Source: Pseudoduganella flava | GTDB lineage: Bacteria; Pseudomonadota; Gammaproteobacteria; Burkholderiales; Burkholderiaceae_D | DNA length: 64,000 nt | Direction of reading: 5' to 3' | NCBI RefSeq assembly: GCF_007830495.1 | Contig: NZ_VLKW01000004.1 | Location: 310,001-374,000 of the forward strand | Shown here: positions 46,214-55,399 of the stretch, piece after piece | How the letters are laid out: each line of letters starts with the position of its first letter | Numbering within the stretch: position 1 is the stretch's first letter | Made by a program: the position numbers and the translations under genes | Notes under the pieces: model-generated | The model's database searches: none | Told to the model about the DNA's origin: nothing | Seen by the model: only the letters and a program-made list of their open reading frames with translations

Positions 46214-46720
46214 TTAGGCGCGGGTCCGTTCCAGGATCCGCACCAGCGATTCGATGCCGCGCGCGTCGACATCGTCGAAGCGGTTCGGCAGAGGGCTGTC
46301 CAGGTCGAACACGCCGGCGATCGCACCGTTCACGAATACCGGCACCACCAGTTCCGAACGCGAGTTGACGTCGCAGGCGATGTGGCCGGGGAACGCGTGC
46401 ACGTCCGGCACGACGATCGCTTCACCCTTGTCCACCGTGCTGCCGCACACGCCGCGGCCGCGCTTGATGCGGATGCACGCGGGCTTGCCCTGGAATGGTC
46501 CCAGTACCAGCTCTTCCGGGGTGTGCAGGAAGTAGAAGCCCGCCCAGTTCAGGTCCGGCATCGTGTTGAAGACGAGCGAGCTGAAATTCGCCGTGTTGGC
46601 GATCCAGTCCGTTTCGCCATGGACCAGGCCCTCGAGCTGCGAGCGCAGGTCGGCATACATCGTTTCTTTGGCTTCAGGGGTGTCGTAGCGGTAGGCCGTG
46701 TCGGCAAGGTGGAAAGTCAT
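46214..46720 (-). CDS. msrC: Free methionine-(R)-sulfoxide reductase (GAF fold)
   Basis: 168-aa GAF-domain enzyme that reduces free Met-R-sulfoxide with thioredoxin. The three conserved cysteines are all present: Cys82 in GPFQGKPACIRI, Cys92 in GRGVCGSTV and Cys116 in PGHIACD, in the same spacing as E. coli MsrC (84, 94, 118). Substrate-pocket residues around NWAGFYFLH and SRSELVVPVF are intact. Part of the oxidative-stress repair set; convergent with the HDOD gene (nine bases apart). Confidence 0.94.
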   Translation of the reverse strand: MTFHLADTAYRYDTPEAKETMYADLRSQLEGLVHGETDWIANTANFSSLVFNTMPDLNWAGFYFLHTPEELVLGPFQGKPACIRIKRGRGVCGSTVDKGEAIVVPDVHAFPGHIACDVNSRSELVVPVFVNGAIAGVFDLDSPLPNRFDDVDARGIESLVRILERTRA

Positions 46721-46751
46721 GGTGCGGTCCGGTATGCAAAGGATGCGCATT

Positions 46752-47639
46752 TTACCGCTGTTCGGCGAGCCGCGCCCGTGCCACTTCACGCAGCGCCTTC
46801 AGCGCCAGATGCTCGCCCGCCGTCGCCAATCCCAGGCCCACCGCCAGTTCCGCGCCCTCGGCCAGCGGCAGGTAGCGCACGCCCTGGCGGCGCAGCGCCG
46901 CGAACGACGCGGGCAGCAGCGCGATGCCGATGCCGGCCGCGATGTCGCCGAGCAGCACGTGATGATCGCGCGGCTCGCGCAGGAAGCGCGGCGCGAAGCC
47001 GTGGCGGCGGAACACGGCGTGGCAGTGGTCGAAGTAGGCGTTCTGGCGGGCCCGCTCGAACCAGAACAGCGGCTCGCCCTGCAGGTCCGCCAGGCGCACG
47101 CGCCGGCGCCGTGCCAGCGGGTGCGACGACGGCAGCGCGGCCAGCAGCGGCTGGGAACCCAGCGGCAGCACGGCCAGTTCATAGGTGTTGGTGGGCAGCG
47201 CGATCACGGCGGCATCCAGGCGCCCGGCGCGCAGGGCCGCCACCAGCCGTGGCGAAGCGTCCACGTGCAGCGTGGGCGCCTGCGGCAGGGCGGCCGCCAG
47301 CGCATCCGTGAACGGCCGCAGCGAGCCCGGTTCGACGGCGTTCGTCAGGCCGAGCCGCACCGGGGCACCGCTCGTGTGACCGGCCAGCGCGTCCTCGGCC
47401 GCGTCCAGCTGCGCCAGGATGCGCTGCGCATGGGGCAGCAGCCGGGCACCGGCCGCGGTTAGCGCCACGCCTTGCGTATCCCGCTCGAAGAGCCGCGTGC
47501 CGAGCCGCTCCTCCAGCAGCCGGATCGCCCGCGACAGCGGCGGCTGCGTCATGTGCAGCTGTTCCGCCGCCTGGCGAAAGTTCAGGCAGGTGGCGACGGC
47601 GGCGAACAGTTCCAGCGCGCGGGTATCGAGCTTCCTCAT
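46752..47639 (-). CDS. LysR-family transcriptional regulator
   Basis: 295-aa LysR regulator: winged helix-turn-helix [20 protein letters not shown] and [20 protein letters not shown], then a type 2 periplasmic-binding-like sensor domain ([38 protein letters not shown]). It is of the BenM/CatM-like size and layout. Divergent from the aldo/keto reductase gene with 85 bases between, so it probably controls that gene. Inducer unknown. Confidence 0.93.
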   Translation of the reverse strand: MRKLDTRALELFAAVATCLNFRQAAEQLHMTQPPLSRAIRLLEERLGTRLFERDTQGVALTAAGARLLPHAQRILAQLDAAEDALAGHTSGAPVRLGLTNAVEPGSLRPFTDALAAALPQAPTLHVDASPRLVAALRAGRLDAAVIALPTNTYELAVLPLGSQPLLAALPSSHPLARRRRVRLADLQGEPLFWFERARQNAYFDHCHAVFRRHGFAPRFLREPRDHHVLLGDIAAGIGIALLPASFAALRRQGVRYLPLAEGAELAVGLGLATAGEHLALKALREVARARLAEQR

Positions 47640-47724
47640 ACCCGAAAGGTATCACGAAAGCGGTCATTCCCGTGCCGGCCGGCGCGCCGCACACTGGGGG
47701 CTCATTCAAGCAAAGGAGCACACG

Positions 47725-48702
47725 ATGAAAACGCGCACACTGGGTATGCTGGAAGTCTCCGCGCTGGGCCTGGGCTGCATGGGCATGTCCGAGTTCTATG
47801 GGCCGGCAAACGATGCCGAGTCGATCGAGACGCTGGCGGCGGCATTCGATGCCGGCATCACGTTGTACGACACGGCCGACGCTTATGGCGCCGGTCACAA
47901 CGAGGAGCTGCTGGGCCGCTTCCTGCGCGGCCGGCGCGAGCGCGTGACGATCGCCACTAAAGTCGGCATCGTGCGCGAACCGGGCAAGTACGAGCGCCGC
48001 ATCGACAACTCGCCGGCCTACATCCGGGCAGCCTGCGAAGCATCGCTGCGGCGCCTGGGCGTGGACACGATCGACCTGTATTACGTGCACCGGATCGATG
48101 CGTCGGCCAGCCTGGACGACACGATCGGAGCATTGGCGCGGCTCGTCGAGGCGGGAAAGATCCGCGCGATCGGCCTGTGCGAGGTGGCGCCTGAAACGCT
48201 GCGCCGCGCCGCCGCGCTGCATCCGGTGGCCGCCGTGCAGAGCGAATATTCGCTGTGGACGCGCGACCCGGAGGATGGCGTGTTGCAAGCCTGTCGCGAC
48301 ACGGGCGCCGGCTTTTGCGCCTACAGCCCGCTGGGGCGGGGCTTCCTGACGGGCGCGTTCGACCCGCGTGCCCTGGCCCCCGGCGACTTCCGCGGCTTCA
48401 ATCCCCGCTTCACGGGCGACAACCTGGCGGCCAACCAGCGCATCGCCGACACGGTGAAGGCGCTGGCGGCGGACAAGGGCTGCACGCCGGCCCAGCTGGC
48501 GCTGGCGTGGCTGTTGCGGCAGGACGAGCGCGTGGTGCCGATCCCCGGCACGCGCCGCATCCGCAACCTACGGGACAACCTGGGCGCGCTGGACGTGGTA
48601 TTCAAAGAGGACGAATTGGACGCGATCGGCGCCGCGCTGCCGCCCGGGCTGGCGGCCGGGGAACGCTATACGCAGGCCGGCATGCAGGGGCTGCGGGCCT
48701 GA
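47725..48702 (+). CDS. Aldo/keto reductase
   Basis: 325-aa NADPH-dependent (beta/alpha)8 oxidoreductase. The catalytic tetrad is complete: Asp49 and Tyr54 in [18 protein letters not shown], Lys79 in TIATKVGIV and His122 in [10 protein letters not shown]. The cofactor-binding end [16 protein letters not shown] is typical of the AKR13/YajO-like group acting on aldehydes and quinone-like toxicants. AAAGGAG lies before the ATG. The LysR neighbour suggests induction by a small molecule; substrate unknown. Confidence 0.93.
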   Translation: MKTRTLGMLEVSALGLGCMGMSEFYGPANDAESIETLAAAFDAGITLYDTADAYGAGHNEELLGRFLRGRRERVTIATKVGIVREPGKYERRIDNSPAYIRAACEASLRRLGVDTIDLYYVHRIDASASLDDTIGALARLVEAGKIRAIGLCEVAPETLRRAAALHPVAAVQSEYSLWTRDPEDGVLQACRDTGAGFCAYSPLGRGFLTGAFDPRALAPGDFRGFNPRFTGDNLAANQRIADTVKALAADKGCTPAQLALAWLLRQDERVVPIPGTRRIRNLRDNLGALDVVFKEDELDAIGAALPPGLAAGERYTQAGMQGLRA

Positions 48703-48894
48703 TCGGCGCCCAATACCCACCCGACATGCCCCGAACGCGGGTACCTTCCGGTTTCAACGATGCGCTGTCATTTTGTCAAACGTTGTACCATGGCGCCGCA
48801 ATGAAAACCGTCGTCCTGTCCGTTGCCTGGACCGGCCGCCGGTTTTTTGCGTCCTGGTTTAACCCGTTTGCCGTATCCATCGAGCTTGAAACCC

Positions 48895-50013
48895 GTGAGT
48901 GCACCGATCAACATCCTCGTCGTCGACGACATACCGCAGAACCTGACCGCCATCGAAGCATTGCTGGCGCGGCCCGGGCTTGCATTGTTGAAGGCGTCGT
49001 CCGGCGCGCAGGCCCTCGAGCTGCTGCTGGTGCACGAGGTGGCACTGGCGCTGGTCGACGTGCAGATGCCGGAGATGGACGGCTTCGAGCTGGCGGAACT
49101 GATGCGCGGCAGCGAGCGCACCCGCGCGATCCCGCTGATCTTCCTGACGGCCGCGGCGCGCGAGACGAGCTACAGCTTCCGCGGCTATGAAGCGGGCGCC
49201 GTCGACTTCCTGTACAAGCCGCTCGACCCGCAGGTCCTGGTCAGCAAGGTCAACGTGTTCGTCGAGCTGTACCAGCAGAAGAAACAGTTGTCGCAGCAAC
49301 TCGAGGAACTGCGCCGCGCGCTGCACATGAACGAGATGTTCATGGCGGTGCTGGGGCACGACCTGCGTACCCCGCTGTCGGTCGTGATGAACGGCGCGAT
49401 GCTGCTGCCGATGATGACGGACCATCCGAAGGTGGCCGTCACGGCGCAGCGCATCGGCAGCAGCGCGAAGCGGATGACGCAGATGGTGGACCAGTTGCTG
49501 GACCTGGCGCGCATCCGCTCCGGCGAGATGCAGCTGGCGACGGCAACCCGCGACGTGGCCGAGTTGTGCCGCGCGATCGCCGACGAATTCCAGGCGCCGG
49601 ACAAGCCGTCGCGCGTGCTGGTCGAGGCGAGCGGCGACCCGGTCGCGCTGGTCGATTCCGGCATCTTCGCGCAGGTGATCTCGAACCTGGTGGGCAACGC
49701 GCTGCAGCATGGCGCGCCGGACCACGCGGTGATGGTGCACGTCGACGGGCGTGATCCGGGCCGGCTGCTGATCGCCGTCAGCAACCGCGGCGTGATCCCG
49801 GCCGCGCAGCTGGCCGGCATCTTCGAACCGTTCCAGCACCGCAGCGAGGCGCGCAAGTCCGGCCAGGGCCTCGGCCTCGGCCTGTACACGGCGAACACCT
49901 TCGTGCGCGCCCACGGCGGCGACATCGACGTCGGCTCCGACGAGGCGCTGGGCACGACCGTCTTCACCGTGACACTGCCGCGCCGCGGCGCCGCGGGCCG
50001 GGCCGCAGCATGA
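48895..50013 (+). CDS. Receiver-histidine kinase hybrid (REC-HisKA-HATPase)
   Basis: 372-aa cytoplasmic kinase with reversed hybrid order: receiver (INILVVDDIPQNLTAIEALL; phospho-Asp55 in LVDVQMPEMDGFEL; Lys108), a coiled linker (QQKKQLSQQLEELRRALHM), HisKA with His155 in VLGHDLRTPLSVVMNG, and a HATPase (NLVGNALQHGA; GQGLGLGLYTANTF). No membrane segment. I chose the GTG start, where the receiver begins, although it has no strong ribosome site. It is coupled by ATGA overlap to the large sensor kinase that follows, so the two probably form one phosphorelay. Confidence 0.9.
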   Translation: MSAPINILVVDDIPQNLTAIEALLARPGLALLKASSGAQALELLLVHEVALALVDVQMPEMDGFELAELMRGSERTRAIPLIFLTAAARETSYSFRGYEAGAVDFLYKPLDPQVLVSKVNVFVELYQQKKQLSQQLEELRRALHMNEMFMAVLGHDLRTPLSVVMNGAMLLPMMTDHPKVAVTAQRIGSSAKRMTQMVDQLLDLARIRSGEMQLATATRDVAELCRAIADEFQAPDKPSRVLVEASGDPVALVDSGIFAQVISNLVGNALQHGAPDHAVMVHVDGRDPGRLLIAVSNRGVIPAAQLAGIFEPFQHRSEARKSGQGLGLGLYTANTFVRAHGGDIDVGSDEALGTTVFTVTLPRRGAAGRAAA

Positions 50014-53000
50014 ATGCCGGCGGCATGATGGGAGAGGGCTACCGCCCGCGCGGCGGCGGCGCCTGTGGCGAGCTGGTGCGCGCGTTCGACTGGTCGGCAA
50101 CGGAGCTGGGCGCGCCCGCCACATGGACGCCAGCGCTGCGCACCACCGTCGACATCGTGCTCAATTCGCCGATCGCGATGGTGCTGATGTGGGGCCCCGA
50201 CCACGTGATGATCTACAACGACGCGTATGCGGAAATCGCCGGTGCGCGCCACCCGATGGCGCTGGGCGGCACGGTGCCGGACACGTGGCCGGAGATCTGG
50301 GACTGGAACCGCGCGATCCTCGAGGCAGGCTTCGCCGGCGAAACGCGGCAGCACCTGGGTACCGGCTTCACGGTGCTGCGCAACGGCGTGCCGGAGGACG
50401 TGTGGTTCGACCTGTTCTATACGCCCGTGTACGACAGCTGCGGCGCCGTCGGCGGCGTGCTGTGTACGGTGACGGAAGTGACGGCGCGGATGCGCGAAGA
50501 GCAGCGTGCGGAACGCGATCGCGCGGCGCTGGACCGCCAGAACCGCCGCCTGCGCGAGGAAACCGCGCTGCTGCGCGAACTGTTCGCGCAGGCGCCCAGC
50601 TTCATGGCCGTGCTGCGCGGGCCGCACCACGTGTTCGAGCTGGCCAACAATCCTTACCTGCGCCTGGTGGGCGGGCGCGACGTGATCGGCCGCCCCGTCG
50701 CCGACGCGCTGCCCGAGGTGCGCGACCAGGGCATCATCGAGCTGCTGGACCAGGTGTACGCCACCGGCAAGCCGTATGTGGGCAGGCAGCTGAAGGTGGA
50801 CCTGCTGACCGATGCCGGCACGCTGGAACCGCGCTACCTGGACTTCGTGTACCAGCCGCTGCGCGGCGCCGGCGGCGGCGTCACCGGCGTGTTCGTCGAG
50901 GGCGTCGACGTGACGGAGCACATCCTGACCGAGGAACGGCTGCGGATGGCGCAGCAGGCCGGCGGCGTCGGCAGCTTCGAGTGGTTCCCCGGCACCGGCA
51001 AGCTCGCCGTGTCGCAGCAGTTCCGCCGCGTGTGGGGGCTGCCGGACGACGTCGAGGTCACGCAGGACCTGCTGGTATCGCTGGTCGATCCGCGCGACCG
51101 CGACCGGGTCGGCACCGAGCGGCTGCACGACGCCAATCCGCTGTCCTATTCCGAGTACCGGGTGCGCCGGCCCGATACGGGCGAGGTGCGCTGGCTGGCA
51201 CGCCAGGGTGAAGTGATCGCCGGCCCCACGCCGGCGCAGCGCCGCTATGTCGGCGTCGCGTTCGACGTCACGCAGCGCAAGCAGATCGAGCAGGAGCTGC
51301 GCACCAGCCAGGACCGGTTGGCGGCGATCTTCGGCCAGGCGTCCGTCGGCCTGTCCGAGCTGTCGCTGGACGGGCGCTACACCCGCGTCAACGGCGCGCT
51401 GTGCAAGATGCTGGGGCGCAGCGAGGAGCAGCTGCTCGGCCTGCACGTGGAAGACCTGATCCATCCCGAGGACATGGCCGAGAACCGCGTCCAGGTCGCG
51501 CGGCTGCGGGCGACGGGCCAGCCGTTCACGCTGGAGAAGCGCTATCACCGGCCGGACGGCGAATGGGTGTGGATCTCCAGCAGCATGAGCCGGCTGGACG
51601 ACGAGAGCGGCCAGCCGGTGGCGCTGATCGCCGTGAAGACGGACATCACGGAGCGGCGCCGCATCGAGGTGGCGCTGCGCGACCTGAACGACACGCTGGA
51701 GCAGCGCGTGTCGCGCGAGATCGCCGAGCGCGACAAGGCCGAAGAAGCGCTGCGCCAGGCGCAGAAGATGGAGGCGGTGGGCCAGTTGACGGGCGGTGTC
51801 GCGCACGACTTCAACAACGTCTTGCAGATCATCTCCGGCAACCTGCACCTGCTGGCCCAGCATCTCTCCGGCGACGACGCGGCGCGCCGCCGCCTCGATA
51901 TGGCGATCGCCGCCGTCGAACGGGGCGCGAAGCTGTCGTCGCAACTGCTGGCATTCGCGCGGCGCCAGCCGCTGCAGCCCGCCGTGACGGACCTGGGGCG
52001 CCTCGTCTCCGAGATGGACGAGCTGCTGCGCCGCGCGCTGGGCGAGGCGGTGGAGCTGGTCGTCGTCGTCGGCAGCGGCCTGTGGAACACGCTGGTCGAC
52101 CCGGGCCAGATCGAGAACGTGATCCTGAACCTGGCCATCAACGCGCGCGACGCGATGCAGGGCGAGGGGCGGCTGACGATCGAATTGGGCAACGCGATCC
52201 TGGACGAGTACTACGTCAACAACCTGATCGACGTGCCGGCCGGCCAGTATGTGATGCTGTCCGTGACCGATACGGGTTGCGGCATGACGCCGGAGGTGCT
52301 GCAGCGCGCGTTCGAGCCGTTCTTCACGACCAAGCGGGAAGGCGAGGGCACGGGCCTGGGATTGTCGATGGCGTATGGCTTCGTCAAGCAGAGCCGCGGC
52401 CACATCAAGATCCACAGCGAACCGGGGCAGGGCACCAGCGTGAAGATCTATCTGCCGCGCACGATGCTGGCCGAGAGCATCGACGCGGGCACCGGCAAGG
52501 GCCCCGTCACGGGTGGCACCGAGACCATCCTCGTCGTCGAGGACGACGAAGGCGTGCGCGCCGTCGTGCTGGACATGCTGGCGGCGCTGGGCTACCGGGT
52601 GCTGGCCGCGGAGAACGGCGAGCAGGCGCTGCGCATCGTCGAATCGGGCGAACACGTGGACCTGCTGTTCACGGACGTCGTGATGCCCGGTCCGCTGCGC
52701 AGCCCGGAACTGGCGCGCATCGCGCAGCAGGTGCTGCCGGATCTCGCCGTGCTGTTCACGTCCGGCTATCCGCAGGATGCGATCGTGCACGGCGGCCGGC
52801 TCGACGCCGGGCTGGAACTGCTGTCCAAGCCGTACCGGCGCGAGGAGCTGGCGCGCAAGCTGCGTCACGTGCTGAACAACCGCAGCCAGCAGGTGGCCGC
52901 GCGTTTGCGCGCCGCGCAGCACACGCTGGCCGAACCGCCGCCGCCGATCGCGCAGCACGCGTCGCTGCGCGTGCTGGTCGTGGAGGATAACCAGGATTCG

Positions 53001-53324
53001 CTGCAGATGGTGTGCGAGCTGGTGGGCATGCTGGGGCACACGGTATCCGGCATCGGCGATGGCGAACAGGCATGGCAGCTGATGCGCGCGCAGGAGTTCG
53101 ACGTGCTGTTCACGGACGTCAGCCTGCCCGGTATGTCCGGCATCGAGCTGGCTCGCCGCGTGCTGGCCGAGAAAAGCGTGCGCGTGATCTTCTCGACCGG
53201 CTACGGCAAGGAAGCGCTGGAGCACCTGGAATTCGCCGCCACGTGCCTGCGCAAACCGTACGACCTGGACGACCTGCAGGCGGCGCTGGACAGCGTGCGC
53301 AGCACCGACCGCGCCGGCGCCTGA
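50010..53324 (+). CDS. Multi-PAS hybrid sensor histidine kinase with two receivers
   Basis: 1104-aa cytoplasmic hybrid kinase: an N-terminal PAS-like sensor (FDWSATELGAPATWTPALRT), further PAS domains (about residues 190-310, 310-425, 430-550), coiled coil, HisKA with His599 in GGVAHDFNNVLQIISGN, HATPase (NLAINARDAM; GEGTGLGLSMAYGF), receiver 1 (phospho-Asp889 in LLFTDVVMPG) and receiver 2 (phospho-Asp1036 in LFTDVSLPGMSG). No transmembrane helix, so it senses an internal signal through PAS. Translation is coupled to the smaller REC-kinase. No DNA-binding output lies nearby. Confidence 0.93.
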   Translation: MNAGGMMGEGYRPRGGGACGELVRAFDWSATELGAPATWTPALRTTVDIVLNSPIAMVLMWGPDHVMIYNDAYAEIAGARHPMALGGTVPDTWPEIWDWNRAILEAGFAGETRQHLGTGFTVLRNGVPEDVWFDLFYTPVYDSCGAVGGVLCTVTEVTARMREEQRAERDRAALDRQNRRLREETALLRELFAQAPSFMAVLRGPHHVFELANNPYLRLVGGRDVIGRPVADALPEVRDQGIIELLDQVYATGKPYVGRQLKVDLLTDAGTLEPRYLDFVYQPLRGAGGGVTGVFVEGVDVTEHILTEERLRMAQQAGGVGSFEWFPGTGKLAVSQQFRRVWGLPDDVEVTQDLLVSLVDPRDRDRVGTERLHDANPLSYSEYRVRRPDTGEVRWLARQGEVIAGPTPAQRRYVGVAFDVTQRKQIEQELRTSQDRLAAIFGQASVGLSELSLDGRYTRVNGALCKMLGRSEEQLLGLHVEDLIHPEDMAENRVQVARLRATGQPFTLEKRYHRPDGEWVWISSSMSRLDDESGQPVALIAVKTDITERRRIEVALRDLNDTLEQRVSREIAERDKAEEALRQAQKMEAVGQLTGGVAHDFNNVLQIISGNLHLLAQHLSGDDAARRRLDMAIAAVERGAKLSSQLLAFARRQPLQPAVTDLGRLVSEMDELLRRALGEAVELVVVVGSGLWNTLVDPGQIENVILNLAINARDAMQGEGRLTIELGNAILDEYYVNNLIDVPAGQYVMLSVTDTGCGMTPEVLQRAFEPFFTTKREGEGTGLGLSMAYGFVKQSRGHIKIHSEPGQGTSVKIYLPRTMLAESIDAGTGKGPVTGGTETILVVEDDEGVRAVVLDMLAALGYRVLAAENGEQALRIVESGEHVDLLFTDVVMPGPLRSPELARIAQQVLPDLAVLFTSGYPQDAIVHGGRLDAGLELLSKPYRREELARKLRHVLNNRSQQVAARLRAAQHTLAEPPPPIAQHASLRVLVVEDNQDSLQMVCELVGMLGHTVSGIGDGEQAWQLMRAQEFDVLFTDVSLPGMSGIELARRVLAEKSVRVIFSTGYGKEALEHLEFAATCLRKPYDLDDLQAALDSVRSTDRAGA

Positions 53325-53404
53325 CGCCGCGCAGGCCGGCGTCGGCGGGGCTGCCGCCAGTGCCGGGCACGCTGCTCAGCAATTCCTGAGACGCCTCTGT
53401 CCAC

Positions 53405-53435
53405 ACTCCTACGTGTAGAGTAGGCTGCGTCCTAT
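53405..53435 (+). promoter_or_regulatory. ACTCCTAC-N15-CGTCCTAT motif upstream of the recQ-like gene
   Basis: Two octamers with a 15-bp spacer, 60-90 bases before the helicase start. The same octamers with the same spacing occur at 61328-61358 before the KGG stress protein gene. The dimensions suit the -35/-10 pair of an alternative sigma factor, or a two-site operator. Confidence 0.5.
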
Positions 53436-53494
53436 GGCGCCAGCCGGGCGCGGCGCCTATCTTGGTTGCTACGATAGTCCACGAGTCCAACTCC

Positions 53495-55240
53495 ATGGTA
53501 ACCAGAAACATGAGCGCCGGCGAACTGCGTGGCGCGCAGCGGGCCGGCACGGCGCGTACCCGGCGCATCCGCAGCCTGCTGCACAACGTCTTCGGCGTCG
53601 ACAAGCTGCGTACCGGGCAGCAAAAAGTCATCGACAGCGTCCTGGAAGGGCGCGACACCCTGGCCATCATGCCCACCGGCAGCGGCAAGTCGCTGTGTTA
53701 CCAGATTCCCGCCTCGATCTTCAAGGGCAAGACGGTGGTCGTATCGCCGCTGATCTCCCTGATGAAGGACCAGCTGGAAAAGCTGGAGGAAATCGGCATC
53801 GGTGCCGCCCAGCTGAACAGCAGCCTGTCGCGCGAGGAGGAACTGGAAGCGCTGGCGAGCATTCGCAACAACCTGTCCAACATCATCTTCTGCACGCCCG
53901 AGCGGCTGGTCACGCCGGACTTCCTGGAGGTGCTGAAGGAAACGGAAATCACGCTGCTCGTCGTCGACGAGGCGCACTGCATCTCGCAATGGGGCCATGA
54001 CTTCCGTCCCGCCTACCTGGAAATCGGCGCGGCGCTGCGCGCGCTGGGCCAGCCGCCCGTGCTGGCGCTGACGGCCACGGCGACGGAAGAAGTGATCGAG
54101 GACATCGCCCACCAGCTGGGCGCGCGGCGCATGAACGTCATCAACACGGGCGTCTACCGGCCCAACCTGCACTACCGCGTGATCCAGGTCACCAACCCCG
54201 CCGAAAAGCTGACGCAGGCGCTGCGCCTGGTGCGCGAGACGGCAGGCGTCGGCATCGTCTACGCGGCCACCGTGAAGGCGGCCACCGAACTGTACGAGCG
54301 GCTCGAAGAAGACGGGGAAAGCGTGGCGCTGTACCACGGCCGCCTGCCCGCGAAGGAGCGCCAGCGCAACCAGGAACTGTTCATGAACGGCGAGCGGCGC
54401 GTGATGGTGGCCACCAACGCGTTCGGCATGGGCATCGACAAGAGCGACACGCGCTTCGTGATCCACCTGCAGGTGCCGGCCAACCTGGAAGCGTATTACC
54501 AGGAATCGGGCCGCGCCGGCCGCGACGGCAAGGATGCCGAATGCACGCTGCTGTACTTCCAGGACGACAAGCGGGTGCAGCAGTTCTTCCTCGTCAAGCA
54601 CTACCCGTCCGCGCAGGATTTGCGCGCCGTGTACGAGGCGGCGGCCGCGCTGGTGCCATGCCAGTCCGACGTGATCCGCACCGCGGTGCCGGACATGCCG
54701 GACACCCAGCTGAAGGTTTGCCTGAAGCTGCTGAAGGATGGCAAGCTGCTGCGCCAGAACCGCAAGCTCGACTGGCTGCTGACGAACCGCGACGCCCAGC
54801 AAGTCCACTTCGAACAGCTGGCCGCGATCTACGAGCAGAAGCAGGAGCGTGACCACCAGGCACTGGAGCAGATGGTGGCATACGCGCAGAGCGGCTACTG
54901 CCGCTGGAAGCTGCTGCTCGATTATTTCGGCGACGATTCCGTGGACAGCGCGGCCGAGCGCGCCAGCGCCCGGGGCACGGGCGCCAGCTGGCAATGCGGC
55001 TGCTGCGACAACTGCATCTCGCCGCCCGCCGTGCAGCCGATCGACGACGAGGAGCCGGTGTTTGAACCGCCGCCCGAACCGTCAGCACCGCACGGCCCCG
55101 TCATCGCCGTCGGCAGCCAGGTCAAGGTGCCGAAATTCGACATCGGCACGGTGCTGTCCGTGGCCGGCGACCAGATCACGATCGAATTCCCGGAAAACAC
55201 GACGAAGACGTTCATGGCGGAGTTCGTTCAGCCGGTGTAG
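53495..55240 (+). CDS. RecQ-like ATP-dependent DNA helicase with Tudor-like C-terminus
   Basis: 581-aa superfamily 2 helicase: Walker A IMPTGSGKSLCYQIP, DEAH box VVDEAHCISQWGHDFR, motif VI YYQESGRAGRDG, and a zinc site built from the C-R-W-K helix and WQCGCCDNC. The winged-helix RQC and HRDC domains of E. coli RecQ are absent; instead a Pro-rich linker leads to VKVPKFDIGTVLSVAGDQIT and IEFPENTTKTF, which resembles the Tudor-like tail of UvrD/PcrA. Start taken at ATG 53495; 53510 (ATG) and 53462 (TTG) are alternatives. The gene just before the ligase/Lhr operon suggests a repair role. Confidence 0.9.
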   Translation: MVTRNMSAGELRGAQRAGTARTRRIRSLLHNVFGVDKLRTGQQKVIDSVLEGRDTLAIMPTGSGKSLCYQIPASIFKGKTVVVSPLISLMKDQLEKLEEIGIGAAQLNSSLSREEELEALASIRNNLSNIIFCTPERLVTPDFLEVLKETEITLLVVDEAHCISQWGHDFRPAYLEIGAALRALGQPPVLALTATATEEVIEDIAHQLGARRMNVINTGVYRPNLHYRVIQVTNPAEKLTQALRLVRETAGVGIVYAATVKAATELYERLEEDGESVALYHGRLPAKERQRNQELFMNGERRVMVATNAFGMGIDKSDTRFVIHLQVPANLEAYYQESGRAGRDGKDAECTLLYFQDDKRVQQFFLVKHYPSAQDLRAVYEAAAALVPCQSDVIRTAVPDMPDTQLKVCLKLLKDGKLLRQNRKLDWLLTNRDAQQVHFEQLAAIYEQKQERDHQALEQMVAYAQSGYCRWKLLLDYFGDDSVDSAAERASARGTGASWQCGCCDNCISPPAVQPIDDEEPVFEPPPEPSAPHGPVIAVGSQVKVPKFDIGTVLSVAGDQITIEFPENTTKTFMAEFVQPV

Positions 55241-55244
55241 ATAT

Positions 55245-55312
55245 GGAGGGTCTGGAAGGAGTGCTGGCCTGCAGGCCAGCACCGCTGCGCAGGCAAGGAG
55301 CGATGCTCCTTG
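55245..55312. repeat. Inverted, diverged copy of the kdsA-eno repeat unit
   Basis: Reads as the reverse complement of the core of the 8819-9188 units: a 22-bp palindrome with arm GTGCTGGCCTG (55261-55282), CACCGCT, GCAGGC, then a hairpin CAAGGAGC-GAT-GCTCCTTG (55294-55312). It lies five bases after the helicase stop. Confidence 0.75.
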
Positions 55313-55362
55313 AATTCCCCGCTCCGCCCCAGTGTCCGCCACCGCACAGAGCGCTCCAACCC

Positions 55363-55384
55363 GTTTGGCTACAATGGGCCAAAC
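55363..55384 (+). promoter_or_regulatory. Promoter with overlapping inverted repeat before the exo-lig-lhr-mpe operon
   Basis: Perfect 7-bp arms GTTTGGC and GCCAAAC flank TACAATGG, so the -10-like TACAAT sits inside a palindrome 25-30 bases before the exonuclease ATG. This suggests a repressor site, but no known regulator motif fits. Confidence 0.45.
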
Positions 55385-55399
55385 AGTGAAGGAGCATCT

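Noticed and set aside
48831..48848. Terminator-like ACCGG/CCGGT stem with T-run after the aldo/keto reductase
   Set aside because: Stem of only five pairs with a three-base loop, more than 120 bases from the stop; too weak to list.
49185..53225. 1346-codon open frame on the minus strand opposite the two sensor kinases
   Set aside because: Shadow of GC-rich coding on the plus strand; composition is His/Arg/Gln-rich with no domain, while the plus strand encodes complete kinases.
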